DNA of 64,000 bases from Serratia silvae (GTDB lineage Bacteria; Pseudomonadota; Gammaproteobacteria; Enterobacterales; Enterobacteriaceae): positions 62,001 to 126,000 of the forward strand of contig NZ_JAGQDC010000004.1 in the NCBI RefSeq assembly GCF_023282985.1, read 5' to 3'. The number at the start of each line of letters is the position of its first letter. Position 1 is the first letter of the stretch. Below the pieces are notes generated by a model. The model saw only the letters and a program-made list of their open reading frames with translations. It had not been told where the DNA came from and made no database searches. Both the position numbers and the translations under genes were made by a program. Of the stretch, positions 42,754 to 50,489 are shown piece after piece.

Positions 42754-42761
42754 GCGGTGGG

Positions 42762-42793
42762 GGAGCCTTTAGGGACTAAAGGCTCCTCATTTT
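42762..42793 (+). terminator. Intrinsic terminator of bcsEFG
   Basis: A perfect 11-bp stem GGAGCCTTTAG/CTAAAGGCTCC with a GGA loop, followed by TCATTTT, begins 8 bp after the bcsG stop. Confidence 0.8.
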
Positions 42794-42837
42794 CGGTGAC
42801 GGTGGGATCCTTCACACATTAGCGGCATACCCGTTGT

Positions 42838-43011
42838 TTAAATCATTTTGTTGGCCATCGTCTCGGGTATGGCTAGAAAACCGGTAGATTTATCATCCGC
42901 TATCTGGAACAGATTGATACCGTCTTGAGCTAGTAGCAAAATTACCAGGCTAGTTGGTTGGTCGAGCAAGACCACCACACCATTCGAAAGCTTACTGTCG
43001 GTTAAACATGA
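42838..43011 (-). pseudogene. Orphan 57-codon ORF tail, unidentified
   Basis: An open frame after an in-frame TAG, without a usable ATG near its start, reads ...KLSNGVVVLLDQPTSLV...ALFQIAD-like sequence (VILLLAQDGINLFQIADDKS) and ends MANKMI. The residue mix and codons look like a real globular protein C terminus rather than noise. The upstream part would lie in the IS903-like remnant on the same strand, so this may be the 3' end of a gene destroyed by the insertion or by a deletion. I do not recognise the family. Confidence 0.3.
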
Positions 43012-43117
43012 CTATATTGTACAAAATATAGTTACGGTACACACCCTAGGTTTATTGCCTAAGAATGGTGAAGCTGCTTTTATAAACTCACCCACATCTT
43101 TCAGCAATTGACACATC

Positions 43118-43279
43118 ATCCGGCAACGGTGATTGCGTGTGACGTGATGAGGGCTTTGTTGTAAGCTTTCCAAGTGGTGACCTTTAACTTTTTATTTGCC
43201 ACAGTACGTCGCTGTTTTGTCAGAAGGAGAGTGCTCTGATCCTACTGAACAACAAAGGTTCGATTTATTCAACAAAGCC
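43118..43279 (-). mobile_element. IS903-like (IS5 family) left-end remnant with frameshifted transposase start
   Basis: On the minus strand the 18-bp IS903 terminal repeat GGCTTTGTTGAATAAATC occupies 43262-43279. The transposase GTG lies at 43202, base 78 of the element, the same spacing I recall for IS903. The first codons read MANKKLKVTTWKAYNKALI against IS903 MAKQKFKITNWSTYNKALI. After that a one-base shift breaks the frame; the matching LPDD stretch is reached in another frame near 43118. The rest of the transposase and the right end are gone. Confidence 0.85.
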
Positions 43280-43735
43280 CTTCTGTGATGATAAATATCT
43301 TCATATGATGAAAGCATGATCCTCTTTATCAAAAAATCAAACATACGGGGATATTTAGACGCTGTGATTTACAAACTACATACACCAATAATTACCGCCC
43401 CCCAAAATAATGAGCAAAAAACAAGCACCAGCAGCCATACCCTCCTTTTTAATATTGTCATTACTTTATCGACCATTTTCACACCTCCATTACAGACAAG
43501 TATTAAAAGCTCAAATCCATCCTATACATACACGATATTCCCTGGGCGTTTATCACCCACCTCACTTAGAGTTTTTTAGGTCATGAAATTCCATTATAGA
43601 ATAATAAATAAATCGACAAAGTGTCAGGTTTTGCAGCCATCTGGAACCACGTAGCGCTCCCATAACATGACTATACTTCTGTCCCTGCCCACAAATTCTA
43701 CGGCTAAAAAACGCCTTAATGAAAGATCGGAACCA

Positions 43736-43753
43736 GGCTTTGTTGAATAAATA
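43736..43753 (+). repeat. Isolated IS903-type terminal inverted repeat
   Basis: GGCTTTGTTGAATAAATA matches 17 of 18 bases of the IS903 terminal repeat, oriented inward to the right. The adjoining DNA to the right is not recognisable as IS903, so it is either a solo end left by deletion or the end of a related, decayed IS5-family element. Confidence 0.6.
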
Positions 43754-44090
43754 GATTTTATGCTGGCCATCCATAAATTCAGTGAATTTCCATTACGTAA
43801 AATCACATGATCACACCATGTAAATGGCCACTAGACTTGGATACATTGACGTCTTTCACCAAAAAATCCAGATAAAGCAGGATGGACAGCTATTATTCGG
43901 CAAATCCTCGGGGCTATCACATCAAGGACATTTTTCGCAACAATAACCGGCACGAACAGTTTCAGATTCGAAAATAAACGTTGCTTAGTCATCCTAAAAA
44001 AATTGATACACAACCTTTTTAACTCCCAGTTGGAAATATAAATAACACAGAGTTTAAAAGCGATAAATCAGAAAGAAAAAATGACAGATA

Positions 44091-44780
44091 TCATATTAAA
44101 CCCTCTTTTTTATAAGGATCATTTTCAGACAAGGTAATATAAACATGGGTAGGGGAGGAACAAGTTATATCCAGCTTTTCGATCGCATTATCGAGTCGAT
44201 CTTTCCGCCGTTCTTTATCTGCGGGCATCGCATAATAATCACATCCAGATTTCGTCACTAACACCGTGTAGTTGGTGAAAAAATCACCAGAAGGATGTTT
44301 AAAGGTATAGTCAACGAACAAATTCACATAAATACCTACCATAATCAATATGAGCAGAAGCCATAGCAAGTGTAGATTACGCCCTTTGCCACTGAGTGAG
44401 TGAGAAGCAGTTATCGCTATCTCCTCATCAGTATCATCTCCGTTATAGCTATCAATAACTACATCCCTTTCCAGAATCACACCTCTACGCGGTATCGTTT
44501 TAACAACCTTGCCGTTTAATCCTGCCAGCTTGAGAGACTTTCTGAGCAATGAAAGGTTCTGGTAAAGCGTGTTGGCAGAGAGTTCATGACGTTTATTCCC
44601 CCAAACACGTTGCAGCAGTTCATCCTGTGGAACGACACAATCCCTATTTTCTATCAAAATACGCAGACAGTTGCATACCGGAGCAAACAGGGTGACAGAA
44701 TGGGTTGAATTTATCGCAGCCAAACGCCTCTGCCCTGGAATGAACAGCACTTCTTTATTGATCAAATAGCGGGTAGCCAT
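44091..44780 (-). CDS. CadC/ToxR-like membrane-anchored transcriptional regulator
   Basis: 229 residues from MATRYLINKEVLF; upstream in-frame starts exist (44825, 44921) but this one fits the family. An N-terminal OmpR/PhoB-type winged helix (~1-105; VPQDELLQRVWG, SANTLYQNLSLLRKSLK, KTIPRRGVIL) is followed by a linker, one transmembrane helix (~137-156) and a periplasmic domain of ~70 residues with two cysteines (180, 207) that could form a disulfide. Such proteins sense the envelope and bind DNA directly. At the distal end of the prg-org operon, it is a candidate regulator of the secretion system; I see no HilA or InvF in the window. Confidence 0.75.
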   Translation of the reverse strand: MATRYLINKEVLFIPGQRRLAAINSTHSVTLFAPVCNCLRILIENRDCVVPQDELLQRVWGNKRHELSANTLYQNLSLLRKSLKLAGLNGKVVKTIPRRGVILERDVVIDSYNGDDTDEEIAITASHSLSGKGRNLHLLWLLLILIMVGIYVNLFVDYTFKHPSGDFFTNYTVLVTKSGCDYYAMPADKERRKDRLDNAIEKLDITCSSPTHVYITLSENDPYKKEGLI

Positions 44781-45085
44781 AACATTCCCATCAAAAAATT
44801 TAAAATCTACAAAATCTATTGTCATCTTACGGCGGGTTTCAGCATAAAATAAAAACTTAACAAAGATGCTAACATTAAATTTGGTTGATAGGAATAAGTT
44901 CAGACGTAATACGCCAAACAAGCAACGGTTTGCCAGTTACGCCCAAATAGCGACCCGACACCCAATAAACTGACGCAAAGACTCAGGTGGGTGTAGCCAA
45001 CAAGGATACATCCTGAAGTATGGCAGGCATATACCCCATCAGGGACAACGGATGACAAACCAACACTGAATACATTCCCCCCTCC

Positions 45086-45625
45086 TCACGTGCAATGAAG
45101 ATAATTACGCAGCGCCTCCGAAAAACGGGCTTCTTTATCCGCCCCCAAGCGAGTTAGCGAAATGCTGTTTTTCATCATGTAATCAGGTTGATAGCGTGGA
45201 CTGCCCGCTTTAGCAATAACCCTACAGATCTCCTGCTTACTATCATTACTTCCCATCAGATCCCCCAGAGCACTCCTTAGCTTTGTCTGCTGCGCATAGG
45301 TGAGTTTGACCAACGAACGTTCCGGCAATGCTGAATGCAAGTTACGGGCATAGTGCGTGTCCAGCATCCGAGCATCGTACCAACTATAAGTTCCGGCAAA
45401 GAGATAACTCATCGCCGCAGCCTTAAAATTATTTTGCGAGGCACACTGAATCATATTGTCATACCACTGAGGAGGCATAATTTCCCCCTCTGGCGCTGCG
45501 CTACCGGAACAACTCCAGGTCACACCGGTCACTAACCTGCCACGATTTTCGGTAAATTTATCCATCTGGCAGCCGCTAACAATAACCGCGCTCCCCAATA
45601 TCAATCCAGTGAGAACAGCGCGCAT
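45086..45625 (-). CDS. Outer-membrane lipoprotein, candidate T3SS pilotin
   Basis: 179 residues. Signal peptide with lipobox IVSGC (Cys19); +2 residue Gln predicts the outer membrane. GGGAG lies 7 nt upstream of this ATG, which is 1 bp after the previous stop; the longer frame to 45694 is rejected. The mature part is mostly hydrophilic, with cysteines at several positions. In Shigella the order mxiK-mxiN-mxiL-mxiM ends with the pilotin MxiM; here orgA-orgB-68 aa-lipoprotein is the same order, so a pilotin for the secretin is inferred. I see no direct similarity to MxiM or InvH. Confidence 0.6.
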   Translation of the reverse strand: MRAVLTGLILGSAVIVSGCQMDKFTENRGRLVTGVTWSCSGSAAPEGEIMPPQWYDNMIQCASQNNFKAAAMSYLFAGTYSWYDARMLDTHYARNLHSALPERSLVKLTYAQQTKLRSALGDLMGSNDSKQEICRVIAKAGSPRYQPDYMMKNSISLTRLGADKEARFSEALRNYLHCT

Positions 45626-45626
45626 C

Positions 45627-45833
45627 TTACCACTCCCTACTCGACTCATCCGTAGTTCCATCCGATGTGAGGATCTCCATTTTCCATTGCTCAATCATGA
45701 AGATCATCCCTAAATTCAGATCAACTTTGGCTGGAGAAAGCTGACTGAGTTCTTCCAGCGACAATACCTTGTCAATCTCTTGAGTTTCTTCATTTATCTG
45801 CTTGAGGTTGTTAATATTTTGGATATTATTCAT
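45627..45833 (-). CDS. Small T3SS-operon protein (MxiL position), function unknown
   Basis: 68 residues, acidic, no signal or membrane segment; it starts MNNIQNINNLKQINEETQ and ends SSREW. Its ATG overlaps the orgB stop (ATGA) and its stop lies 1 bp before the lipoprotein ATG, so it is tightly coupled to both. By position it corresponds to Shigella mxiL or Salmonella orgC, but I cannot support homology. Confidence 0.6.
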   Translation of the reverse strand: MNNIQNINNLKQINEETQEIDKVLSLEELSQLSPAKVDLNLGMIFMIEQWKMEILTSDGTTDESSREW

Positions 45834-46512
45834 CTGGCGTTTCTTGTACAGAGTGACATAACAATATTTCCCTTAACTTAGTGATACCATCATCAGACAA
45901 AGTATTAATAGAGAAATTAGCATAGTGGCTAATGACGCGATTGGTGATTTCCAACGTAATATCCTCAGGACAAAACTCAGCGATATTATTCTGAAAACGG
46001 ATAACAAAACGATTTTCCACGTGATATTCGACGTGGACTTTCCAATTACGTTCTTTTTTTAGCAACTCTACCATTTTAGGTTTAAACTGATGACAACTTT
46101 CAGGAATAAGCAGCGAAACCGTTTCATTGGCGTCATTATACGCTTCAAAACCACTGCTCCATTCTTCCAGAACCGCAAGAAAAATATCGCTGGAGTTGAA
46201 AATTCCAGATAATAATGTTCTTACTTCCTCTTTAATTCGTTTATAAAATGCGAGTTCCCTGCTATTAGATTCGCGAAAATAATGCACCACCGCATCCGTC
46301 GCAGTCAGTATCCCATGTTCATAGCCCATCGCCCTGGCATGGTGATAAATCTCCTGCGCTTCATTATCGGCCGCTTTCACCAACATTTTCGCACGTCGCT
46401 GGGCTTCAGCTATCAGGGCATTATTCTGTTTCTGCTGGGCTACACCAGCTCGTTTCAGTAAGACCCCTTCGCTAGCATTATCGAGGAAGTTCGGTGATTT
46501 TTTATTTTGCAT
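45826..46512 (-). CDS. orgB: T3SS ATPase stator SctL (OrgB/MxiN)
   Basis: 228 residues (Salmonella OrgB 226) from MQNKKSPNFLDNAS. A FliH/HrpE-type stator: an N-terminal helical, Ala/Gln/Glu-rich region (QRRAKMLVKAADNEAQEIYHHAR) and a C-terminal globular domain. It links the ATPase InvC to the cytoplasmic sorting platform (SpaO, OrgA). A frame start at 46578 is possible but lies deep in orgA. It overlaps orgA by 11 bp. Confidence 0.85.
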   Translation of the reverse strand: MQNKKSPNFLDNASEGVLLKRAGVAQQKQNNALIAEAQRRAKMLVKAADNEAQEIYHHARAMGYEHGILTATDAVVHYFRESNSRELAFYKRIKEEVRTLLSGIFNSSDIFLAVLEEWSSGFEAYNDANETVSLLIPESCHQFKPKMVELLKKERNWKVHVEYHVENRFVIRFQNNIAEFCPEDITLEITNRVISHYANFSINTLSDDGITKLREILLCHSVQETPDE

Positions 46513-47038
46513 GTTGAATTGCCAATCGTAACAACAAAGGATCGGGCTGGAGCATTTCATCCAGTTCACAACAAACAACAGCTGCCTCAGAAAATAACAA
46601 CGGCAGACGCTGGGTCACGGCCTGAGAAAGCACCCCCTGGTAAACCAATAACTCTTTAAATGCTTGATTCCACAATATTTCATGATTAAATCTCGCATCG
46701 GTAGCCGTTGAACTGCTGACCCAGTCCAACATGGCAAATTGCCGTACTCGAGTATCCAGGGAGATAATGTTTCCAGAAATGGCCAGGAGGCTACGTAAGC
46801 GTAAACAAGCCATCCTCAATGCCGCCTGCGGCAACAAAGACCAGTTCTGGATAAACAATGCCTCCAGGTTATTTTTCTTATTTACGCCATCGATTGGCAG
46901 CATAAACTGTGAGATCAAAATATCATTAATAACTGACTGGCAACGCACATTATTGAAGATGCTATCCATCTTGAATCGTTGAGGATGGATCCATGACAGA
47001 GGATCATACAAAAATTGATTAATTTTTTGTTGGTGCAT
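46502..47038 (-). CDS. orgA: T3SS sorting-platform protein SctK (OrgA/MxiK)
   Basis: 178 residues (Salmonella OrgA 199) from MHQQKINQFLYDPLSWIHP, with GGAG directly before the ATG. SctK family; in Salmonella it connects the inner ring to the SpaO pods. Motif-like DPLSWIHPQR near residue 11 is typical. It overlaps prgK by 20 bp and orgB by 11 bp. Confidence 0.82.
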   Translation of the reverse strand: MHQQKINQFLYDPLSWIHPQRFKMDSIFNNVRCQSVINDILISQFMLPIDGVNKKNNLEALFIQNWSLLPQAALRMACLRLRSLLAISGNIISLDTRVRQFAMLDWVSSSTATDARFNHEILWNQAFKELLVYQGVLSQAVTQRLPLLFSEAAVVCCELDEMLQPDPLLLRLAIQHAK

Positions 47039-47834
47039 CTCCCGTCTCCGTCGTTTCCCTGGAATGCCCGCTCTCATTCAACTTATGTACAGGGATATAT
47101 TTCTTCAACCGACCCGGAATTCGATGTTGGTAACGACTATTCATCACAATGAATGTGATTGAAATCATAAATAGTATCCCCCCCGCAATAATGCTTATCC
47201 AAACGGTTAAGGGTACACCCTTATCGATCGGAGCATCTGCCGAAATTCTCTGAATGTCAGGAATACGGGAAACCACGACGGAAATATTATCATACTCAAC
47301 ATTATTAAAGCTGTTCTTTATAAACCGCTTCGCATCATTGATCAATAATGTCGCATCTTTTATGCTTTCATCATACTTCAGTAATGATGAGATATGCACC
47401 GGCAGCGATTTATTTCTTGCTTCTGATGCATTGAGCTCGTAACTCACATGTACACGGGTGCTAACGACGCCCTGCAAATTCAGCAACGATTGTTCAAGCC
47501 GCTGTTCAATCGCAGAGTAAAGTCTGGCACGTTCGGCAACAGGCGAGGACACCAGAGAATCAGAGGGAAACATCTGCGCAATTTCCACTCGTGGCCGGGC
47601 AGGTAGTTGATAGATGTTCATTAAATCAACGGCTGCCGCAAAATCTGTCGGATCGACGTTAATAATGTACCCTTCTTTATTAACCATGCTCTTGGTTGCG
47701 CGGATATTATTATGTTGTAACAGAGCTACCACTTCATTAGCCTGCCCCTGATCTAGCCCTTTTAGTAGTTCCTGCTGCTTACAGCCGGTTAGCAGGAATA
47801 GTAACGCAGGTATAATAAAAATATACTTTTTCAT
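47019..47834 (-). CDS. prgK: T3SS inner-ring lipoprotein SctJ (PrgK/MxiJ)
   Basis: 271 residues (Salmonella PrgK 252). Lipobox LLTGC (Cys18), two YscJ/FliF ring-building domains (EVVALLQHNNI..., SLPVHISSLLKYD...) and a C-terminal transmembrane segment near residues 216-240 (LTVWISIIAGGILFMISITFIVM), followed by a basic tail longer than in Salmonella. It forms the 24-mer inner ring with PrgH. The ATG at 47834 lies 1 bp after the prgJ stop. Confidence 0.95.
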   Translation of the reverse strand: MKKYIFIIPALLFLLTGCKQQELLKGLDQGQANEVVALLQHNNIRATKSMVNKEGYIINVDPTDFAAAVDLMNIYQLPARPRVEIAQMFPSDSLVSSPVAERARLYSAIEQRLEQSLLNLQGVVSTRVHVSYELNASEARNKSLPVHISSLLKYDESIKDATLLINDAKRFIKNSFNNVEYDNISVVVSRIPDIQRISADAPIDKGVPLTVWISIIAGGILFMISITFIVMNSRYQHRIPGRLKKYIPVHKLNESGHSRETTETGDAPTKN

Positions 47835-47835
47835 A

Positions 47836-48138
47836 TTACGAACGCAATAACGTTTCAACTGCACTAACGCCTTTACGCGTCAGAGTACTGATAAGAGAAA
47901 CCTGTAGGTTATAATCCGCAGTCCGCTGCTGTAATTTAAACAGCTCTGCCGGATCTGATGTCACACTATCCTGCTGTAACTTACTCAGGACAGCCTTTTG
48001 TTCAATTTGTGCTCCAGAGGCGGTCTGTGCATAGGCCCGAATCATTAATTCCTCAAGACTTTGCACATTGCTGTCTTCCATTGAGATATCAGCAATTTCT
48101 TTAAGTGCCCCAGTTGCCCCACTGCGAGACATATCCAT
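47836..48138 (-). CDS. prgJ: T3SS inner rod protein SctI (PrgJ/MxiI)
   Basis: 100 residues (Salmonella PrgJ 101). C-terminal QQRTADYNLQVSLISTLTRKGVSAVETLL resembles the conserved rod helix. It builds the rod/needle adapter inside the basal body. Shine-Dalgarno CAGGAGAA upstream; 18 bp after prgI. Confidence 0.9.
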   Translation of the reverse strand: MDMSRSGATGALKEIADISMEDSNVQSLEELMIRAYAQTASGAQIEQKAVLSKLQQDSVTSDPAELFKLQQRTADYNLQVSLISTLTRKGVSAVETLLRS

Positions 48139-48156
48139 AAGGTTTCTCCTGATATA

Positions 48157-48429
48157 TTAGCGGAAGTTGGTAATGATAGCGGAGGCCACGTCTTTATACA
48201 CCTTTACCACGTTGGACTGCGCATTACGATACAACGTATATTCTGACAGTTTCGACTGATATTGTGCCAGCAACTGCGGGTTAGAGGGATCGCTGACCAG
48301 ATCATCAAGCGTTTTATCCAATAGCTTATTTAACTCTGTCACACCCTCGTCAAACTGTTCAGTTTTTCCACTCAGAAAGCCATTCCAGCCGCTTTCGCGG
48401 ACATCGCCAACGCGCGTATTTTTATACAT
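48157..48429 (-). CDS. prgI: T3SS needle subunit SctF (PrgI/MxiH)
   Basis: 90 residues (Salmonella PrgI 80). The helical hairpin is recognisable: GWNGFLSGKTEQFDEGV, then SDPSNPQLL, then YQSKLSEYTLYRNAQSN and the C-terminal AIITNFR, nearly identical to PrgI. An extra ~10 residues at the N terminus (MYKNTRVGDVRES) precede the usual start; TGAGGATCACCT lies upstream of this ATG. It polymerises into the extracellular needle. Confidence 0.96.
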   Translation of the reverse strand: MYKNTRVGDVRESGWNGFLSGKTEQFDEGVTELNKLLDKTLDDLVSDPSNPQLLAQYQSKLSEYTLYRNAQSNVVKVYKDVASAIITNFR

Positions 48430-48438
48430 AGGTGATCC

Positions 48439-49617
48439 TCATAAAGGTTTAGGGAAATACCAGTGTCCTGGTGATATCTTGACATAACCACGGCTACCAT
48501 ATTTAAATGATTTACCTTTTAGCCAGTCATCTTTTACTTCAATTGCAAACTGAACATATTCACCTGACCATGATGAATAATAACTATCAATAAATGTTTT
48601 TAGCCGTTCAAATTCGCTATCGTCAAGGCTCCCCTGAATAACGAAAGTGACACTCTTTTTATTGTTTACCCGCGAATAAGGGACGGACACTTTCCGTAAT
48701 CCCTGCTCTGCGATATCACTGACAAGTGCGTCTGAAACAAAGTTAAACTGTAACCTTTCCAGATAAGGGAATGCCTGCCGCGCAAAGCGAACAATATCCG
48801 CTTCGTTTAGGCTATTCAGCGTCGTGCGCTCACGACTTATTTCAATGGAGGGTTGACGCGGGACATCATAAACCACACGGTGCAACGGATAATGAGGGTA
48901 TTTTGTGGCAAACCACTGTGTGACCTCATCGCTTACCCCTTGTCGTGTGAGAACCTTAACGGTTTTATCGGTCAGCGATTTCGCCAGCGTTTGGCTGGCC
49001 CACGCCTTACCTTTCACCTCGCTGGCAATGACATACATCACGCCATCTCGCCCCGAAATCACGTCATAGTCGCCAATGCCCGCGTTAAGGCGTGATGCCA
49101 CGGAGGTTACTTCGCGCTGCTCACTGGTGGCATAGAACGCCCCCCCGATCACCAGGCTACCCGCCATCACCAGCGCAGCCAACCAGTAACGCGCTTTGCG
49201 AGACACGTCAGGCAAGTCATTATCTTGCGGCTCTGAGGGTTGAAAATGTTCAATCTCTTCGCTAAAGCGTTCATCGGCATAGCGCAACGCCAACTTTAAT
49301 GAACCCACGCAGATAATCTGGTTAACCGACAACGCGGACTCATGGATTTCATCATCCTCCAGCTGTCGCAGCCTTATCGCCGCCTCCGGAACATCTTCAA
49401 TATCAACTTCAAAGTTAAAGCATTCCGTTTTTGACGGAATAAAAATCATATTCTCCGCCAGCACGGTTCCCTGATGATGGCACTGTAATTCGTTGTCATC
49501 CGTCACTAGAAAGAGCGTGCGGCCGATAGGCAAGCGAAACTCACAGCCGCGCAGTACACCACTGAGCAGGCGAATGATGACATTATTTTTTTCCGGGGAA
49601 CTATCAGATATTATCAT
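48439..49617 (-). CDS. prgH: T3SS inner-ring protein SctD (PrgH/MxiG)
   Basis: 392 residues from ATG 49617, the same length as Salmonella PrgH; an in-frame start 6 codons upstream (49635) is possible. An N-terminal cytoplasmic FHA-like domain (~1-130), one transmembrane helix (~142-160, YWLAALVMAGSLVIGGAFY) and periplasmic ring domains. The C terminus KDDWLKGKSFKYG...SPGHWYFPKPL is almost that of PrgH. First gene of the prg-org operon; the ~500 bp upstream are largely non-coding. No clear Shine-Dalgarno. Confidence 0.95.
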   Translation of the reverse strand: MIISDSSPEKNNVIIRLLSGVLRGCEFRLPIGRTLFLVTDDNELQCHHQGTVLAENMIFIPSKTECFNFEVDIEDVPEAAIRLRQLEDDEIHESALSVNQIICVGSLKLALRYADERFSEEIEHFQPSEPQDNDLPDVSRKARYWLAALVMAGSLVIGGAFYATSEQREVTSVASRLNAGIGDYDVISGRDGVMYVIASEVKGKAWASQTLAKSLTDKTVKVLTRQGVSDEVTQWFATKYPHYPLHRVVYDVPRQPSIEISRERTTLNSLNEADIVRFARQAFPYLERLQFNFVSDALVSDIAEQGLRKVSVPYSRVNNKKSVTFVIQGSLDDSEFERLKTFIDSYYSSWSGEYVQFAIEVKDDWLKGKSFKYGSRGYVKISPGHWYFPKPL

Positions 49618-50033
49618 CGTAACCGTTACGCCCAATCAAGGGTATCTCAAAGGAATATTTAAATCAGCGTAACAATAACCCCCGCCTCAATCCTGATTGA
49701 AAAATAATGAAGAACAGTCATGAAACTCAAATAATTAAGCTATACCCCTTAATTATCAGTGAAGTGATAACGTCATACGTGATCCGAAAAATAGCGCATG
49801 TCGCTGTTACGATTTTCCTGACTCGCCTGGGAATTGATCACGTTCGCACACTGCGGACCAGCCCTGACTTGGGCATCGCAGTGTCATAAAGGGAATACTT
49901 TTGGATTATCTGTTCCGGTGCGTCCTGCGCCATGGCTCTTACTCTCCTGGACAACCGGTCTTGTTTTTAAGCGGTTACTGACCATTCTTGACGAATATGA
50001 GCTTATCGTCTGATCAACCATTTCAACAACGCT
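49618..50033 (-). other. prgH upstream region
   Basis: About 500 bp between the terminator after the translocator operon and prgH. It should hold the prgH promoter. The only coding candidate I see is the 31-codon ORF at 49838-49933. The plus-strand frame at 49707-49889 has no ribosome site. Confidence 0.5.
49838..49933 (-). CDS. Candidate small protein upstream of prgH
   Basis: 31 codons, MAQDAPEQIIQKYSLY...LVRSVRT, with CAGGAGAG centred ~11 nt before the ATG, an unusually good ribosome site for a random ORF. Same strand as prgH and 220 bp upstream. It could be a leader peptide, a small secreted or regulatory protein, or the start of a decayed gene. No family is recognised. Confidence 0.35.
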   Translation of the reverse strand: MAQDAPEQIIQKYSLYDTAMPKSGLVRSVRT

Positions 50034-50071
50034 AAAAAAGAAGCCGCAACATTATCTGCTACGGCCTTCTT
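50034..50071 (-). terminator. Intrinsic terminator after the sic-sip-iacP operon
   Basis: The minus-strand transcript reads GAAGGCCG, a 15-nt loop, CGGCTTC, then TTTTTT. The stem has one bulged base. It lies 57 bp past the last gene of the operon (50128) and separates it from prgH. Confidence 0.75.
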
Positions 50072-50127
50072 AACAGCTTAACTAACAAGCATTACACCCA
50101 CGGGGCGTGGTACACTTGGGCACTCGC

Positions 50128-50487
50128 TCAGAAGCATAACTGTCCCTTTCTGATGACATTTCGGTTCAAAAGATACGTTACATATAGAGCGATCACCTGA
50201 GAATGAGACTCAATGGGTTGATAGTCTTTTAATACCGCCATATGGGTTAAATGCTGCCTGGCAATAACCATTTTTTTATGAAAGAAAAGTTGCCGTTCTT
50301 CATCAAAAGACAACTCATCATCCTCGATATCATACTCAACGTCATTAGCATGATCGATAATGTTACGCCGGCAAACATTTGCCGCCACTGAAATGCTCTT
50401 TAGCCTCACGTCCTGAAACAGATTATATTTCAGTAACAGGTTTGAGACCATGGTATCCGTTATGCCCTGAGGACCGCCAACCTTCAT
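50128..50487 (-). CDS. Unknown 119-aa protein at the end of the translocator operon
   Basis: 119 residues, no signal peptide or membrane segment, with an acidic stretch in the middle (DVEYDIEDDELSFDEE). It starts 2 bp after iacP with GGGGAG before the ATG, so it is co-expressed. In Salmonella the next genes are the SptP chaperone sicP and the effector sptP; I see no similarity to SicP. Size would fit a chaperone or small regulator, but function is unknown. Confidence 0.65.
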   Translation of the reverse strand: MKVGGPQGITDTMVSNLLLKYNLFQDVRLKSISVAANVCRRNIIDHANDVEYDIEDDELSFDEERQLFFHKKMVIARQHLTHMAVLKDYQPIESHSQVIALYVTYLLNRNVIRKGQLCF

Positions 50488-50489
50488 TT

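Larger units (their letters stand above)
42794..44090. other. Degraded A+T-rich junction between the bcs locus and the T3SS island
   Basis: 1.3 kb without an intact gene. Within it are an orphan ORF tail (42838-43011), an IS903-like left-end remnant (43118-43279) and an isolated IS903-type terminal repeat (43736-43753). The short frames at 43316-43579, 43562-43774 and 43831-44013 have neither ribosome sites nor recognisable products. Composition and decay are typical of an island border. Confidence 0.7.

Noticed and set aside
43150-43161. GGCTTTGTTG at 43152 as a second IS903 terminal repeat of a ~128-bp MITE
   Set aside because: Only about ten bases match. On the minus strand they are the TACAACAAAGCC codons (YNKA) of the IS903-like transposase start, so they belong to the coding part of the remnant.
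43316-43579. 87-aa plus-strand ORF in the island junction
   Set aside because: A+T-rich, Ser/Thr/Ile-rich product without ribosome site, hydrophobic pattern or family resemblance.
43562-44013. Minus-strand frames of 60-70 aa near the isolated IS end
   Set aside because: Considered as transposase fragments because of the nearby terminal repeat, but the translations show no transposase motif I recognise and one frame reads through the terminal repeat itself.
49707-49889. 60-aa plus-strand ORF upstream of prgH
   Set aside because: No ribosome site, opposite strand to all island genes, and overlaps the better-supported small minus-strand ORF.
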